Below, one piece after another: positions 50,454 to 59,222 of a stretch of 64,000 bases of DNA (positions within the stretch are counted from its first letter, which is position 1; every line of letters starts with the position of its first letter). Below the pieces are notes generated by a model. It had not been told where the DNA came from, did not search any database, and saw only the letters and a program-made list of their open reading frames with translations. The DNA is taken from assembly GCF_024343575.1 (NCBI RefSeq), contig NZ_RJUA01000003.1:1-64000 (forward strand), in the 5' to 3' direction. The translations under genes and the position numbers were made by a program. This DNA comes from Lacihabitans sp. LS3-19 (GTDB lineage Bacteria > Bacteroidota > Bacteroidia > Cytophagales > Spirosomataceae).

Positions 50454-52997
50454 TTGAGTTTACTTAATTCATATAAAAACGCCATCAGTTCTTACGACGA
50501 AGTGATTGATCAAAACGGACAGGTGAAACCCTATTGGAAGAACCTTTTTGATACGCTGGAAGCTGTAGGATTCGACGGTTTGGAGCAACGTAACCAAGAA
50601 ATTATAAGTAAACTCAAGGAAAACGGCGTAACTTATAATGTCTACAATAGTGAAAATGGCAACAATAGAGCTTGGAAACTTGACTTGATACCGTTTTTGA
50701 TTCATGAAAATGAATGGAAAAACATAGAAAAAGGTATAAAACAGCGAGCACATTTGCTCGATTTGATACTTAAAGATATTTATGGGCCACAGGAACTCAT
50801 AAAAAATGCCATTATCCCTGCTGAATTAGTTTTTGACAATTCGGGTTTTCTGCTGCCATGTTTCGATATCAAACAAAAGATGCAGAACCAGATCATTATC
50901 TTTGCATGTGATTTGGCTCGTGGACCAGACGGCAAAATGTGGCTTTTGGATAATCGGGTGCAGTCTCCATCAGGCTCAGGTTATGCTCTCGAAAACCGGA
51001 CCGTTATGGCAAAAGTTTTTCCTGAACTAAACAAGAATATCTACCGAAAAAGGCTCTCTCCATATTTTAATCATTTACAGCAGACCGTAGCTACGCTTGG
51101 GAATATTTCCAATGAAAACCCCAACGTGGTTATTCTAACTCCTGGGCCTGGAAATGAAACTTATTTTGAGCACGTTTATCTCTCTTCCTATTTGGGTTAT
51201 ACACTTGTTCAAGGTAGCGACTTGCTGGTTCGTGATGGCTTTGTTTGGTTAAAATCAATTGAAAAACTAGAAAGAGTTGATGTAATAATCAAAAGAATTG
51301 ACGACGAGTGGTCTGATCCCCTAGAACTTAAGAAAAATTCACTTTTAGGAGTTCCGGGTCTTTTACAAGTAATGAGACTTGGCAATGTGGCAGTTATCAA
51401 TCCTCCAGGAGCAAGTGTTGTTGAAAATTACGGTTTATTGGCTTTTATGGGGGCTGCCTGTAAGTTTTTGCTTGACGAACCCTTGATTTTGAATTCGGTG
51501 GCTACTTGGTGGTGTGGTCAAGAGAAAGAATTGAAATTTGTTTTGGATAATTTACCAAAACTGATAATAAAAAAGGCAAATAGGAAACAAGGTTTTAAGA
51601 CTAAATACTGCAGGTTGTTGAGTACGTCTGAACTTGACGAATTGAGGAAGATAATTTCAGAAAATCCGAAAGACTTCGTGGCTCAAGAAGAAGTTAGTCT
51701 TTCCACCACACCTTCTTTTATTGATGGAAAGCTAGAGCCTCGATTGGCATCTTTGAGGGCTTTTATGGTATCAGACGGCAACGATTACAAAGTAATGCAA
51801 GGAGGCCTTACAAGAAGTTCTTCGGTGAAAGATAAGTTTGTGATTTCCAATCAATTGGGGGGTATATCCAAAGATACTTGGATTGTTTCAGATAGGCCTA
51901 ATGAATATTTTGAAAGGGTTGTTGTCAGAAAAAGTCAGCAAAACCAACAAAGTAACTCCTTGACTAGTAGAAATGCCGAAAATTTATTTTGGGTTGGAAG
52001 GCTTTTCGAACGCACTTTGTCTTTGAACTATTTCTTGAAAATTGTACTCAATAGACTCAACGAAAACGTTAATGACAAAGGCCTCAAGCAACAGACTTAT
52101 TTGGTAGTATTATTAAAGTCAATTACGCACTTGACACAAACCTACCCCGGATTTGCAGACGAAGACGATGAGTCAATTTTCGAAAATCCAGAGAATGAAT
52201 TGTTTAAACTGATAAATGATCCTAAGAAAGTTGGGTCTGTGGCCTATGATATTCAATCGTTTTTAAACACAGCAAATCAAATAAGCGAAAAATGGAATGC
52301 TGATACCAGACGAATTCTGAATCTAATTGAAGAAAGTTTACTTTCACTCAAGGATGCTCACAGTATTCATCAACTTAATTTTAGACTTGATAAACTTTAT
52401 ACGAGATTTTTTGGATTTTATGGTAATGTATTTGAGACTTTCCCTCGGGATAATGGGTTCTACCTGTTAGAAGCAGGCAAAAATATTGAAAGAATCCTCG
52501 CTTTGGTATCTGTTTTGAGGTCTGCTTTTAGTTTTAAAAACGATGAAGAGGTAGAGTCAGTATTGATGGAGGCCGTTTTAGAAAATCACCACCTTTTGGC
52601 TCAGTATCGTCATATTTATAAATCACAATACAGCTTAGTGGCAGTTTTAGGGATGGTTTTCTTAGAAAAGAATTTGCCATATACCCTTACGTATTTGCTT
52701 AATAACCTCGGCGAATGTTTGTCAAAACTCCCAAAAAACAATGATTCGAATCGCCATACTGACGACGAAAAATTAGTATTGGAAGCAAGTACTTTAGTAA
52801 ATCTCATAGATGCTGAGGAATTGGTAAAAGTAGACGAAGATTCGCAATATCGCTCAAAATTAGATAAGACCTTAGAGCAAGTTTTCGATTTAATTTCTAA
52901 TGTAACGGGCAGCCTATCCAATCTATATTTCAACCATTCTGTATTACAACATTCGTTTTTTGATTCCATTGAAAAAATAGATTCTGATGAGATATAA
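50454..52997 (+). CDS. Circularly permuted ATP-grasp / alpha-E fusion protein
   Basis: The start is TTG at 50454: an in-frame stop lies at 50433-50435, no ATG follows until deep in the conserved region, and the N-terminus is needed for the fold. The 847-residue product has a circularly permuted ATP-grasp domain (about 1-480) with YGPQELIKNAIIPAELVF, WLLDNRVQSPSGSGYALENR, NPPGASVVENYGLLAFMG and GGLTRSSS. An alpha-E domain follows from about residue 503 (SRNAENLFWVGRLFERT) to the end. In many bacteria these are two genes (COG2308 and COG2307); here they are fused. ATP-grasp enzymes join a carboxylate to an amine at the cost of ATP. It overlaps the next transglutaminase gene by 11 bp. Confidence 0.9.
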   Translation: MSLLNSYKNAISSYDEVIDQNGQVKPYWKNLFDTLEAVGFDGLEQRNQEIISKLKENGVTYNVYNSENGNNRAWKLDLIPFLIHENEWKNIEKGIKQRAHLLDLILKDIYGPQELIKNAIIPAELVFDNSGFLLPCFDIKQKMQNQIIIFACDLARGPDGKMWLLDNRVQSPSGSGYALENRTVMAKVFPELNKNIYRKRLSPYFNHLQQTVATLGNISNENPNVVILTPGPGNETYFEHVYLSSYLGYTLVQGSDLLVRDGFVWLKSIEKLERVDVIIKRIDDEWSDPLELKKNSLLGVPGLLQVMRLGNVAVINPPGASVVENYGLLAFMGAACKFLLDEPLILNSVATWWCGQEKELKFVLDNLPKLIIKKANRKQGFKTKYCRLLSTSELDELRKIISENPKDFVAQEEVSLSTTPSFIDGKLEPRLASLRAFMVSDGNDYKVMQGGLTRSSSVKDKFVISNQLGGISKDTWIVSDRPNEYFERVVVRKSQQNQQSNSLTSRNAENLFWVGRLFERTLSLNYFLKIVLNRLNENVNDKGLKQQTYLVVLLKSITHLTQTYPGFADEDDESIFENPENELFKLINDPKKVGSVAYDIQSFLNTANQISEKWNADTRRILNLIEESLLSLKDAHSIHQLNFRLDKLYTRFFGFYGNVFETFPRDNGFYLLEAGKNIERILALVSVLRSAFSFKNDEEVESVLMEAVLENHHLLAQYRHIYKSQYSLVAVLGMVFLEKNLPYTLTYLLNNLGECLSKLPKNNDSNRHTDDEKLVLEASTLVNLIDAEELVKVDEDSQYRSKLDKTLEQVFDLISNVTGSLSNLYFNHSVLQHSFFDSIEKIDSDEI

Positions 52998-53856
52998 GCT
53001 TAGACATCAAACTGTCTATACCTATGAGGAGGCCGTAAATAATTATCAAAGTGTTTTGTGTTTGAAACCAAGGGATCTTCCATCGCAAATATGCAATAGT
53101 TTCGATCTTGAAATCGAACCACTTCCCAATAAAGTCTACACAAGGAAAGATTACTTTGGCAATGCTATTGCCTATTTTTCGATACATGAGTCTCATAAAA
53201 TATTGAAAGTGGTGGCTAACAGTGAGGTAGAGGTTTTGCCCAAACTTTTACCTCAAATTAGTCCGTATACTTGTGAGGAAGTTCGCCAAATATTAAAAAC
53301 AAACAGGCCGCTAAAAATTGAAATGTTCCAGTACCAATTACCGACAGATTATATCAATTGGGACGATGAAATAAAAAGATTCGCCGAAACTTGTCTTGCT
53401 CCAAATGTGAACTTTTTTGAAGGAGTTCAATTGCTTTGTGCTAAAATTTTTACTGAATTTCAATTTAAATCTGGTTCCACAAATGTAAATACACCACTAA
53501 AAACCGTCTTGAAAGAGCGAAAAGGTGTTTGTCAGGATTTTTCACATTTGGCTATTGCCTGCCTTCGAAGTTTGGGTTTTGCCGCTAGGTATGTCAGTGG
53601 GTACCTCGAAACTCTTCCACCGCTGGGCAAAGTCAAACTCCAAGGCTCAGATGCATCTCATGCCTGGATTTCGGTATTTGTGCCTGACATGGGCTGGTGT
53701 GAGTTTGATCCTACCAATAATATTATTCCTAACGAAAGACATATCATAACGGCTTATGGGCGTGACTATGCTGACGTGGCACCAATGAGAGGGATAGTTT
53801 TTGGCTCAGGTGGTCACAAAGTTCATGTAGAGGTGGATGTTATTCCGGTTGAATAG
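52987..53856 (+). CDS. Transglutaminase-like cysteine protease family protein
   Basis: This 289-residue protein is a complete bacterial transglutaminase-like protein: N-terminal beta domain (MRYKLRHQTVYTYEEAVNNY, SFDLEIEPLPNKVYTRKDYF) and core with Cys182 (GVCQDFSHL), His225 (ASHAWISVF) and Asp241 (EFDPTNN). No signal peptide, so cytoplasmic. In such cassettes the enzyme may cut or transfer the isopeptide product made by the ligases. It overlaps the ATP-grasp/alpha-E gene by 11 bp and is the last gene of the cassette. The NTN-hydrolase (Anbu) gene that accompanies this cassette in some other bacteria is not in view. Confidence 0.9.
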   Translation: MRYKLRHQTVYTYEEAVNNYQSVLCLKPRDLPSQICNSFDLEIEPLPNKVYTRKDYFGNAIAYFSIHESHKILKVVANSEVEVLPKLLPQISPYTCEEVRQILKTNRPLKIEMFQYQLPTDYINWDDEIKRFAETCLAPNVNFFEGVQLLCAKIFTEFQFKSGSTNVNTPLKTVLKERKGVCQDFSHLAIACLRSLGFAARYVSGYLETLPPLGKVKLQGSDASHAWISVFVPDMGWCEFDPTNNIIPNERHIITAYGRDYADVAPMRGIVFGSGGHKVHVEVDVIPVE

Positions 53857-53901
53857 TATAAATGAATGTTCAAAATATTCTGATTTATTTTTTCAATTTT
53901 T

Positions 53902-53926
53902 AAAAGCTTTCGATTGAAGCCTTTTT
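53902..53926. terminator. Possible bidirectional terminator
   Basis: AAAAGCTT and AAGC-C-TTTT arms around a short loop form an imperfect stem flanked by A- and T-runs, between the convergent transglutaminase gene and the OmpA-family gene. Confidence 0.4.
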
Positions 53927-54037
53927 GAATTGGAATATATTTTTTCAAAGTAGAATTTTGCAAAAAGAGAATCAGTAAAACTGGATTTTGAAATGAATTA
54001 TTTAAAATGTTGGTTTGAATAAATTTAATTCATTAAA

Positions 54038-55093
54038 TCACAATTTTACAAACTCAACTCTTCTGTTTTTAGCTTTGTTTATTACTGTATTATTGGGAGC
54101 TAATGGTTGGCTTTCGCCTTTCCCTTCGGTTTCTATTCTGCCATTATCAATCGCAAATGTTCTGTTTAAAACTGCTTTTACAGCATTGCTTCTGTTTTCT
54201 GATAATTTTAAATTAGAAGCCTCATTTCCATCAGCATCTGTGTGCCCAATGATTTTGATTTTTATCTCTGGATTTTCTGACAAAACGCTGGCAATTTCCT
54301 TTATCGCTGGAATAGATTCCTCCTTTATTTTGTCAGAGTTCACATCGAAATATATTCCATAACTTATCAGTTTTCCTTCGGTGAGGAGCTTGCTTCTCAC
54401 ATCTGGTAAACCTGCCGCCATTCTGTAATTACCCACCAAAGGCGTAAGGTCGTCGGAGTTTGAATCTATTCTAAAAATATTGTATTTATAGCCTTTGTTT
54501 AAACCTCTCTGTAGATCAAGAACTTTGTTGTTATTGATGTATAAACGCACCCTTTGTTTTTGAAACCAAAACGCAAAGCGATTTATTTCCCCACTTTTAA
54601 ATGTATAATCCACAAAACCTTCATCTCCTTGCCATTCCCTCGCTTCAGACCAATTATTCCAAGTTATCGAACTGTTAGAAGGATGGATTCTGAATCCCGC
54701 TTCGCCAGGTTGAGTTCCTCCTTTAGGGTTCATCAAATCTCCCGATAAAAGATACATATCTAAAGAAAAAATATCTCCTTCGTAAGGCTTTTCTGAAATT
54801 AAATCGAATTCTATAGTGTAATTTTCCGTAAAATCTTCACTTACTTCAGGAATAAAAAAACCTTGTTTCGTAAGTTTCAGCCATCGGTTTTCAAATCTGT
54901 CAGAATTAACAATCTCTCCACTTCCGTTGGTATTCCAATTTGCTGGAAAATCTCCGAGGTTTTCATTTGTGAAATCGTCAAAGAATATTACTTTTTCACC
55001 AGAAATAAAGTCAAATTTCGAATTTGTATTACTTTGGCTATAAGAGGAATAGCCAAAAAAAATTGCTACCAATAATACTGCTAAATTTTTCAT
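54038..55093 (-). CDS. OmpA-family peptidoglycan-binding protein with N-terminal beta domain
   Basis: The ATG at 55093 is preferred over a TTG at 55102. The 351-residue protein has a signal peptide (MKNLAVLLVAIFFGYSSYSQ). Residues from about 25 to 225 form a beta-sandwich of laminin G/lectin type (VIFFDDFTNENLGDFPANW, FAFWFQKQRVRLYINNNKVL). The C-terminal 110 residues are an OmpA domain (GIYFDVNSDKIKEESIPAIK, IIGHTDADGNEASNLKLSEN, NRRVEFVKL) that binds peptidoglycan in the periplasm. Stands alone, convergent with the transglutaminase cassette. A 9-bp inverted repeat (TTAATTGTT, 6 nt, AACAATTAA) at 55105-55128 in its leader may affect expression. Confidence 0.88.
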   Translation of the reverse strand: MKNLAVLLVAIFFGYSSYSQSNTNSKFDFISGEKVIFFDDFTNENLGDFPANWNTNGSGEIVNSDRFENRWLKLTKQGFFIPEVSEDFTENYTIEFDLISEKPYEGDIFSLDMYLLSGDLMNPKGGTQPGEAGFRIHPSNSSITWNNWSEAREWQGDEGFVDYTFKSGEINRFAFWFQKQRVRLYINNNKVLDLQRGLNKGYKYNIFRIDSNSDDLTPLVGNYRMAAGLPDVRSKLLTEGKLISYGIYFDVNSDKIKEESIPAIKEIASVLSENPEIKIKIIGHTDADGNEASNLKLSENRSNAVKAVLNRTFAIDNGRIETEGKGESQPLAPNNTVINKAKNRRVEFVKL

Positions 55094-55104
55094 TTTCTTC
55101 AATT

Positions 55105-55128
55105 TTAATTGTTAAAAAAAACAATTAA
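55105..55128 (-). promoter_or_regulatory. Leader inverted repeat of OmpA-family gene
   Basis: Perfect 9-bp arms TTAATTGTT and AACAATTAA flank six A residues, 11 bp upstream of the start codon at 55093. It would form a hairpin in the leader or act as an operator. Confidence 0.4.
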
Positions 55129-55259
55129 TCTAAAACATTTAGCCAAAATCGCACTCAGTAGAATGATTTTGAGGCAATATTTTGGAGGAGTAAGTTGAGA
55201 TTATTTTTAATGTTTTAAAAGAATTTTGAATAGGGTTTGATATGATTTTGATTAGATTT

Positions 55260-56021
55260 CTATGATTCTTTTTGTAAGCTAAGTAACTGATTTCTATATT
55301 GTTTGGGAATCAATAAGTATTTTATCTTGTTGAAAGGCCAATTTTTCCTAACTTTTTTATAAATCTTTAAAATACCTGAGATTTTAGAATCTTGATTTTG
55401 AAAAATCATAACATTTAGTTGCCATGGCAAAAGGAGTTTTTGGACCTCGCATAAAATCCTAAATTTAAGCTTTCCTAAATGATTCTTATAAGCATCAAAG
55501 AGCTGAATACTTAATGCTGATTTTGCATAATTTTCTTCTAAATGTTGATTTCTTAATATTTCCCATTCTTCAAAATCTTCGGGCAAGTTTTCTATGCCCA
55601 TTTTCTCTCCAACTCTTTTAAACACTTCATAAATATCCTCTTTTTCATGGTATAAAAGTGTGCGATTCAGTAGCTCGTATGCAGAAATAGTGTAGTCAAT
55701 AAGCATAAAAAGTACGTCTTGATAAGCCCAATTTGGGATTTTGTAACCTCTATTATTTTCAACATTCACATGAATGTTTTTCATGTCCGTTAAAGTTTTT
55801 TCGGCTTTGGCTTTTTCTTCAAAGATTATTTTTTGAGCATAAGCAACCGTCGAAAATAATCTCCCAATAGGGTCATTAGGAAGTTTTCCTGTATAAAAAA
55901 GCCAGTCCACAGATTTACTCAAAGCAAACTCACCGGCAGATGCACCAAAAATAAATAGGACATAGTCAGTCTCGCCCCAGATTTCTCTTACGATTGATTT
56001 TTTATCAACAAAGTGTTCCAT
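55260..56021 (-). CDS. MpaB-like oxygenase family protein
   Basis: This 253-residue protein shows the pattern of the MpaB/DUF2236 oxygenase family: REIWGETDYVLFIFGASAGE near the start, VDWLFYTGKLPNDPIGRLFS, and later WEILRNQHLEENYAKSALS. The family includes heme-dependent latex-cleaving and fungal prenyl-cleaving oxygenases, but the proximal histidine needed for heme cannot be pointed out with certainty here, so activity is open. It is 3 bp downstream of the DUF2809 gene and forms an operon with it and the DUF4173-like gene. Confidence 0.75.
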   Translation of the reverse strand: MEHFVDKKSIVREIWGETDYVLFIFGASAGEFALSKSVDWLFYTGKLPNDPIGRLFSTVAYAQKIIFEEKAKAEKTLTDMKNIHVNVENNRGYKIPNWAYQDVLFMLIDYTISAYELLNRTLLYHEKEDIYEVFKRVGEKMGIENLPEDFEEWEILRNQHLEENYAKSALSIQLFDAYKNHLGKLKFRILCEVQKLLLPWQLNVMIFQNQDSKISGILKIYKKVRKNWPFNKIKYLLIPKQYRNQLLSLQKES

Positions 56022-56024
56022 ATC

Positions 56025-56396
56025 CTACTTGAGCAATACCCAATATTTTCGATTTTCAACAATCAATATAGTGATAAAGCCTATTGTGTATGCTAAAATA
56101 TCTAGCCACGAAAACGAATTTCCAATCAATATGGCCAGCACTTTATATTTGATCAATCCCGTGATTTCGATGAACTTAAAATACTGCAAAGTTTCTATCA
56201 AATAAGCTATCAACAAGCTCGACAATGCAACTTTCAATGGCCATCGAGAAAGAAAAATCATTAAACAACAGTACACAAATATCACTGCCAAGAAATCCCC
56301 AAAAAATGGCCTTATGAACTTGTCATGGGCATATATTGCTATTAAGATTTCGGTTATAAGAAGTATCAGTGCGAGGAGTAGGTACTTAGTTTTCAT
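56025..56396 (-). CDS. DUF2809 membrane protein
   Basis: This 123-residue protein has four membrane helices (about residues 5-22, 33-50, 55-72 and 93-112). The motif IYAHDKFIRPFFGDFLAVIF and the later ETLQYFKFIEITGL are diagnostic of DUF2809, a VanZ-like small family. The gene overlaps the DUF4173-like gene by 4 bp and lies 3 bp before the MpaB-like gene. Function unknown; VanZ relatives affect envelope properties. Confidence 0.82.
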   Translation of the reverse strand: MKTKYLLLALILLITEILIAIYAHDKFIRPFFGDFLAVIFVYCCLMIFLSRWPLKVALSSLLIAYLIETLQYFKFIEITGLIKYKVLAILIGNSFSWLDILAYTIGFITILIVENRKYWVLLK

Positions 56397-57805
56397 TTAA
56401 TTTGGGATTTTAGTTTTTGGGTTAATTTATAGTCTTGAAGATTCCATGAAAGCCATGTGTATTTTTCATTCTGCTTTTCGAAGCTATCAAATTTATTAAA
56501 ATAGTTAGGAGAGTATTCAGGATGATTTTCCATTAATGCAGGTAATGCTCGAATGGATAAATTTTCGATATATTCAATATCTTTGTTTTCATGTTTTAAA
56601 TTATATTTAGCTATCTCATAGTCAAAATTTACAAAGCCTAAGATTATGAAAATCAGTACGTAAGACCATGAGTTTGTTCTTAAAATAAACCCGAAATTAT
56701 AAGTTTTAAGTATTTTGAAAGTTAAACTGATTAATCCTGAAAAAGTTAAAAGTAGAAATATGACAACCCCTATACGTTTATACGTTAAGCCGTACATTTC
56801 CACATATTTAGCGTTTCGAATGAATACAGAAAGAAGCAAAATACAGTTTTGGAAAATCCAAAGTAAAGATAAGACTTTCAAGCTTTTACTTTTTTTGTGA
56901 AAGTTTAATTCGCCCTTGAAATAAAAAATTAATATGGTGACAGATAGTAAAATGCTAAAAATCAATAAGTATGTGCCAGAGTGAACCAATTTTGACATTG
57001 CGGGAGCAGAAGAATTTGCATAGTTCATCCATAAGTATTGGATATCGATGGAATTTATGTAGAAAAGCAGTAGGTTTATTAAACTAAAAGTAAATACTGC
57101 AGAAGTAAATTTTTCATTTTTTATTTCTTCAAATGTATTTTCAATTTGCTCATTTTTTTGAGTGAAAATATTTAATGTTTTAGAAATTGCTTTGTCGTAA
57201 AATATGCTCAAAAGTACCCAATACCCAAATATTAGAAATATAAATCGCGACAATGAAAAGTTAGGAAAGTTTTTAATGATATTTAGGATTTTATCGAATA
57301 AATAGCTTGTTTTTTCTTCAAATATTGGATTAGCAAAATTGAATATTAATGAAAATATAAAGAATATAATTAGAGGTAATACGCTGATTTTTAAATATTT
57401 AATTATGGTGTAGAGCAATTGGTTTTTAGAGCCAATTTGGTCTATTATTATTTTAAAAGGTTTTAGGAAATTGACCAAGCTTTTGAATAAATTCTGAATA
57501 AAAACTGCTATTCCGGCGAAAGATGAGTTTATATTTGGTAAATGTATGTAACCAATAAAGATGGCTAAAGTTAGGAGGTTTACTGTTTTATTGAAAGACG
57601 TATTGATTAGTAAAACAGATAATGATGAAATAAAAGGCATAGCCAATACAAAGTAGGATTTAGGTTTTTTGGGTAAGTTTTGATAAACTAATCCAATTAT
57701 GATTGCATTGAAAATAAACAAATTAAGACCTAATTTTTCTTCCCAAAAAAAGAAATAGTAGATCAGTAGAGTTGCATAAAGTGAGATAAGTTTAAGATTT
57801 TTCAT
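56393..57805 (-). CDS. DUF4173-like polytopic membrane protein
   Basis: The ATG at 57805 (MKNLKLISLYATLL) is chosen because the longer frame runs through the operator repeats. The 470-residue protein has about 12 hydrophobic segments. The conserved part is at about residues 280-360 (VHSGTYLLIFSILLSVTILI, YFKGELNFHKKS, NCILLLSVFIRNAKYVEMYG, LTYKRIGVVIFLLLTFSGL), typical of DUF4173/DUF4153 proteins. A soluble tail of about 70 residues follows. Function unknown. It heads a three-gene operon and is preceded by two palindromic operators. Confidence 0.78.
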   Translation of the reverse strand: MKNLKLISLYATLLIYYFFFWEEKLGLNLFIFNAIIIGLVYQNLPKKPKSYFVLAMPFISSLSVLLINTSFNKTVNLLTLAIFIGYIHLPNINSSFAGIAVFIQNLFKSLVNFLKPFKIIIDQIGSKNQLLYTIIKYLKISVLPLIIFFIFSLIFNFANPIFEEKTSYLFDKILNIIKNFPNFSLSRFIFLIFGYWVLLSIFYDKAISKTLNIFTQKNEQIENTFEEIKNEKFTSAVFTFSLINLLLFYINSIDIQYLWMNYANSSAPAMSKLVHSGTYLLIFSILLSVTILIFYFKGELNFHKKSKSLKVLSLLWIFQNCILLLSVFIRNAKYVEMYGLTYKRIGVVIFLLLTFSGLISLTFKILKTYNFGFILRTNSWSYVLIFIILGFVNFDYEIAKYNLKHENKDIEYIENLSIRALPALMENHPEYSPNYFNKFDSFEKQNEKYTWLSWNLQDYKLTQKLKSQIK

Positions 57806-57826
57806 TTTGTATTTTTGTTTAAAAAG

Positions 57827-57845
57827 TACTTTGAGATACAAAGTA
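57827..57845. promoter_or_regulatory. Operator 1 (TACTTTG-N5-CAAAGTA)
   Basis: A perfect palindrome with 7-bp arms and a 5-bp centre lies 22 bp upstream of the DUF4173-like start. The sequence AAAAAGTACTTTG precedes it, as it does in operator 2. Confidence 0.65.
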
Positions 57846-57887
57846 AATTTACATAAAAAAATGCACCAGAATGCATATATAAAAAGT

Positions 57888-57904
57888 ACTTTGTGTTGCA
57901 AAGT
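57888..57904. promoter_or_regulatory. Operator 2 (ACTTTG-N5-CAAAGT)
   Basis: The second copy has 6-bp perfect arms and sits exactly 60 bp upstream of operator 1. The shared block is 29 bp long, from AAAAAGTACTTTG to CAAAGTRAATT, with few differences outside the palindrome centre. Confidence 0.65.
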
Positions 57905-57957
57905 GAATTATTTTATTTTGAACAAACAAATGTTTTGTCAAATATTTTTTTGTGAAT

Positions 57958-59181
57958 TTATAATTGGCCTTTTAGCTTGTTTATTTTCTGTGAAATTAAA
58001 GCCTTCTCAGTATTAGATTTGCAAAGCTTTAATGATATTTCGAGGCTTTCCAAGGCTATCTTTGGCTGCAAAGGAAGATACAATTCAGCCAAAAGACTGA
58101 AATAATAGGGGCTGTTTTCTAATTTTATTTTTTGAGCTTCTTCTATAGCTTTTTCATTTCCATAAACTTTTGAAAAGGCAAAAGTCCTGTTTAATGCCGC
58201 TATTGGAGAATATTCTAAAATCAACAATTGATTATACAATTGTAAAACAGTGTTCCATTTTTCATCGCTTTTAACCGTCATCCAGTAGGCCAAACTCGCT
58301 TCTAAGTGATATTTGCTTGCTTTTTGGCCAACTGATGATTTATGTAAATGATACATTCCTTTGTTGATTAAATCCTGGTTCCAAAGGCTAATGTCTTGGT
58401 CTTCATATAAAATAAACTCACCATTTTGAGAAATTCGTGCCTTAAATCTCGATGCGTGAAAACACATTAAAGCAAACAAAGCATTGACTTCGGGAAGATT
58501 TGTAGATGGGTTTTTTAATAAGCAAAGTGTTAGGGTCATTGCCTCATGGCACAAGTCTTCGTTTAGTGTATTTTCTTGACTTTCAGAGTAGTATCCCTCA
58601 TTGAAAAGCAAATATAATGTTATCAAAACGTTGTCCAATCTTCCAATGATTTGACTTTCTGGCGGTAGTTCTATCTTTATTTTTTCCTTTTTAAGCTTTT
58701 CTTTTGCCCTATAAAGCCTCTTGCTTATGGTTTCTTTATTGGATAAAAATGCAGTTGCAATCTCCTCAATGCCAAAACCGCAAAGAATTCTTAAAGCTAA
58801 GCCTATTTGAGCTTCAACTGGCAAAACTGGGTTGCAAATTGCAAAAATCATCCGGATTTGGCTGTCCTCTATGTTTTCCTCTGAAAGGTCAATTTCAGTA
58901 CTTAACTCAGGGAAATTTAAAATATTAATCGCATATTTTTCTCTTGTTTTATTCTTTTCAAGAACATTCTTAACCTTATTTTTTGCCACAGCATACAGCC
59001 AAGCTTTTGGGTTTTCAGGAATTCCCTTATGAGGCCAAGTTTCCAAAGCAGCTAAAAATGTGTCGCTCGTGATATCTTCTACCATTTCAAGGCTTTCAAT
59101 TCCAAAGTGTTTGGAAAGTACCGCAGTTATTCTGCTGTATTCTGTTCGAAATAGATGAGGTAAAAGACTTTCGGTATTCAT
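57958..59181 (-). CDS. ECF42-type RNA polymerase sigma factor with C-terminal extension
   Basis: This 407-residue protein begins with a normal ECF part: region 2 (VEDITSDTFLAALETWPHKG, NPKAWLYAVAKNKVKNVL) and region 4 (LALRILCGFGIEEIATAFLS, NKETISKRLYRAKEKLK). Then comes a long helical extension of about 220 residues (ITLYLLFNEGYYSES, TNLPEVNALFALMCFHASRF, ASLAYWMTVKSDEKW) with TPR-like character. This structure and the DGPF/YciI gene 41 bp upstream are the defining features of ECF group 42 (COG4941). The extension replaces an anti-sigma partner in this group. The regulated genes cannot be told beyond the neighbour. Confidence 0.9.
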   Translation of the reverse strand: MNTESLLPHLFRTEYSRITAVLSKHFGIESLEMVEDITSDTFLAALETWPHKGIPENPKAWLYAVAKNKVKNVLEKNKTREKYAINILNFPELSTEIDLSEENIEDSQIRMIFAICNPVLPVEAQIGLALRILCGFGIEEIATAFLSNKETISKRLYRAKEKLKKEKIKIELPPESQIIGRLDNVLITLYLLFNEGYYSESQENTLNEDLCHEAMTLTLCLLKNPSTNLPEVNALFALMCFHASRFKARISQNGEFILYEDQDISLWNQDLINKGMYHLHKSSVGQKASKYHLEASLAYWMTVKSDEKWNTVLQLYNQLLILEYSPIAALNRTFAFSKVYGNEKAIEEAQKIKLENSPYYFSLLAELYLPLQPKIALESLEISLKLCKSNTEKALISQKINKLKGQL

Positions 59182-59222
59182 AGAAATAAGCCCCCGTTTG
59201 CATTTTGGAGGCTTTTTTGTTT

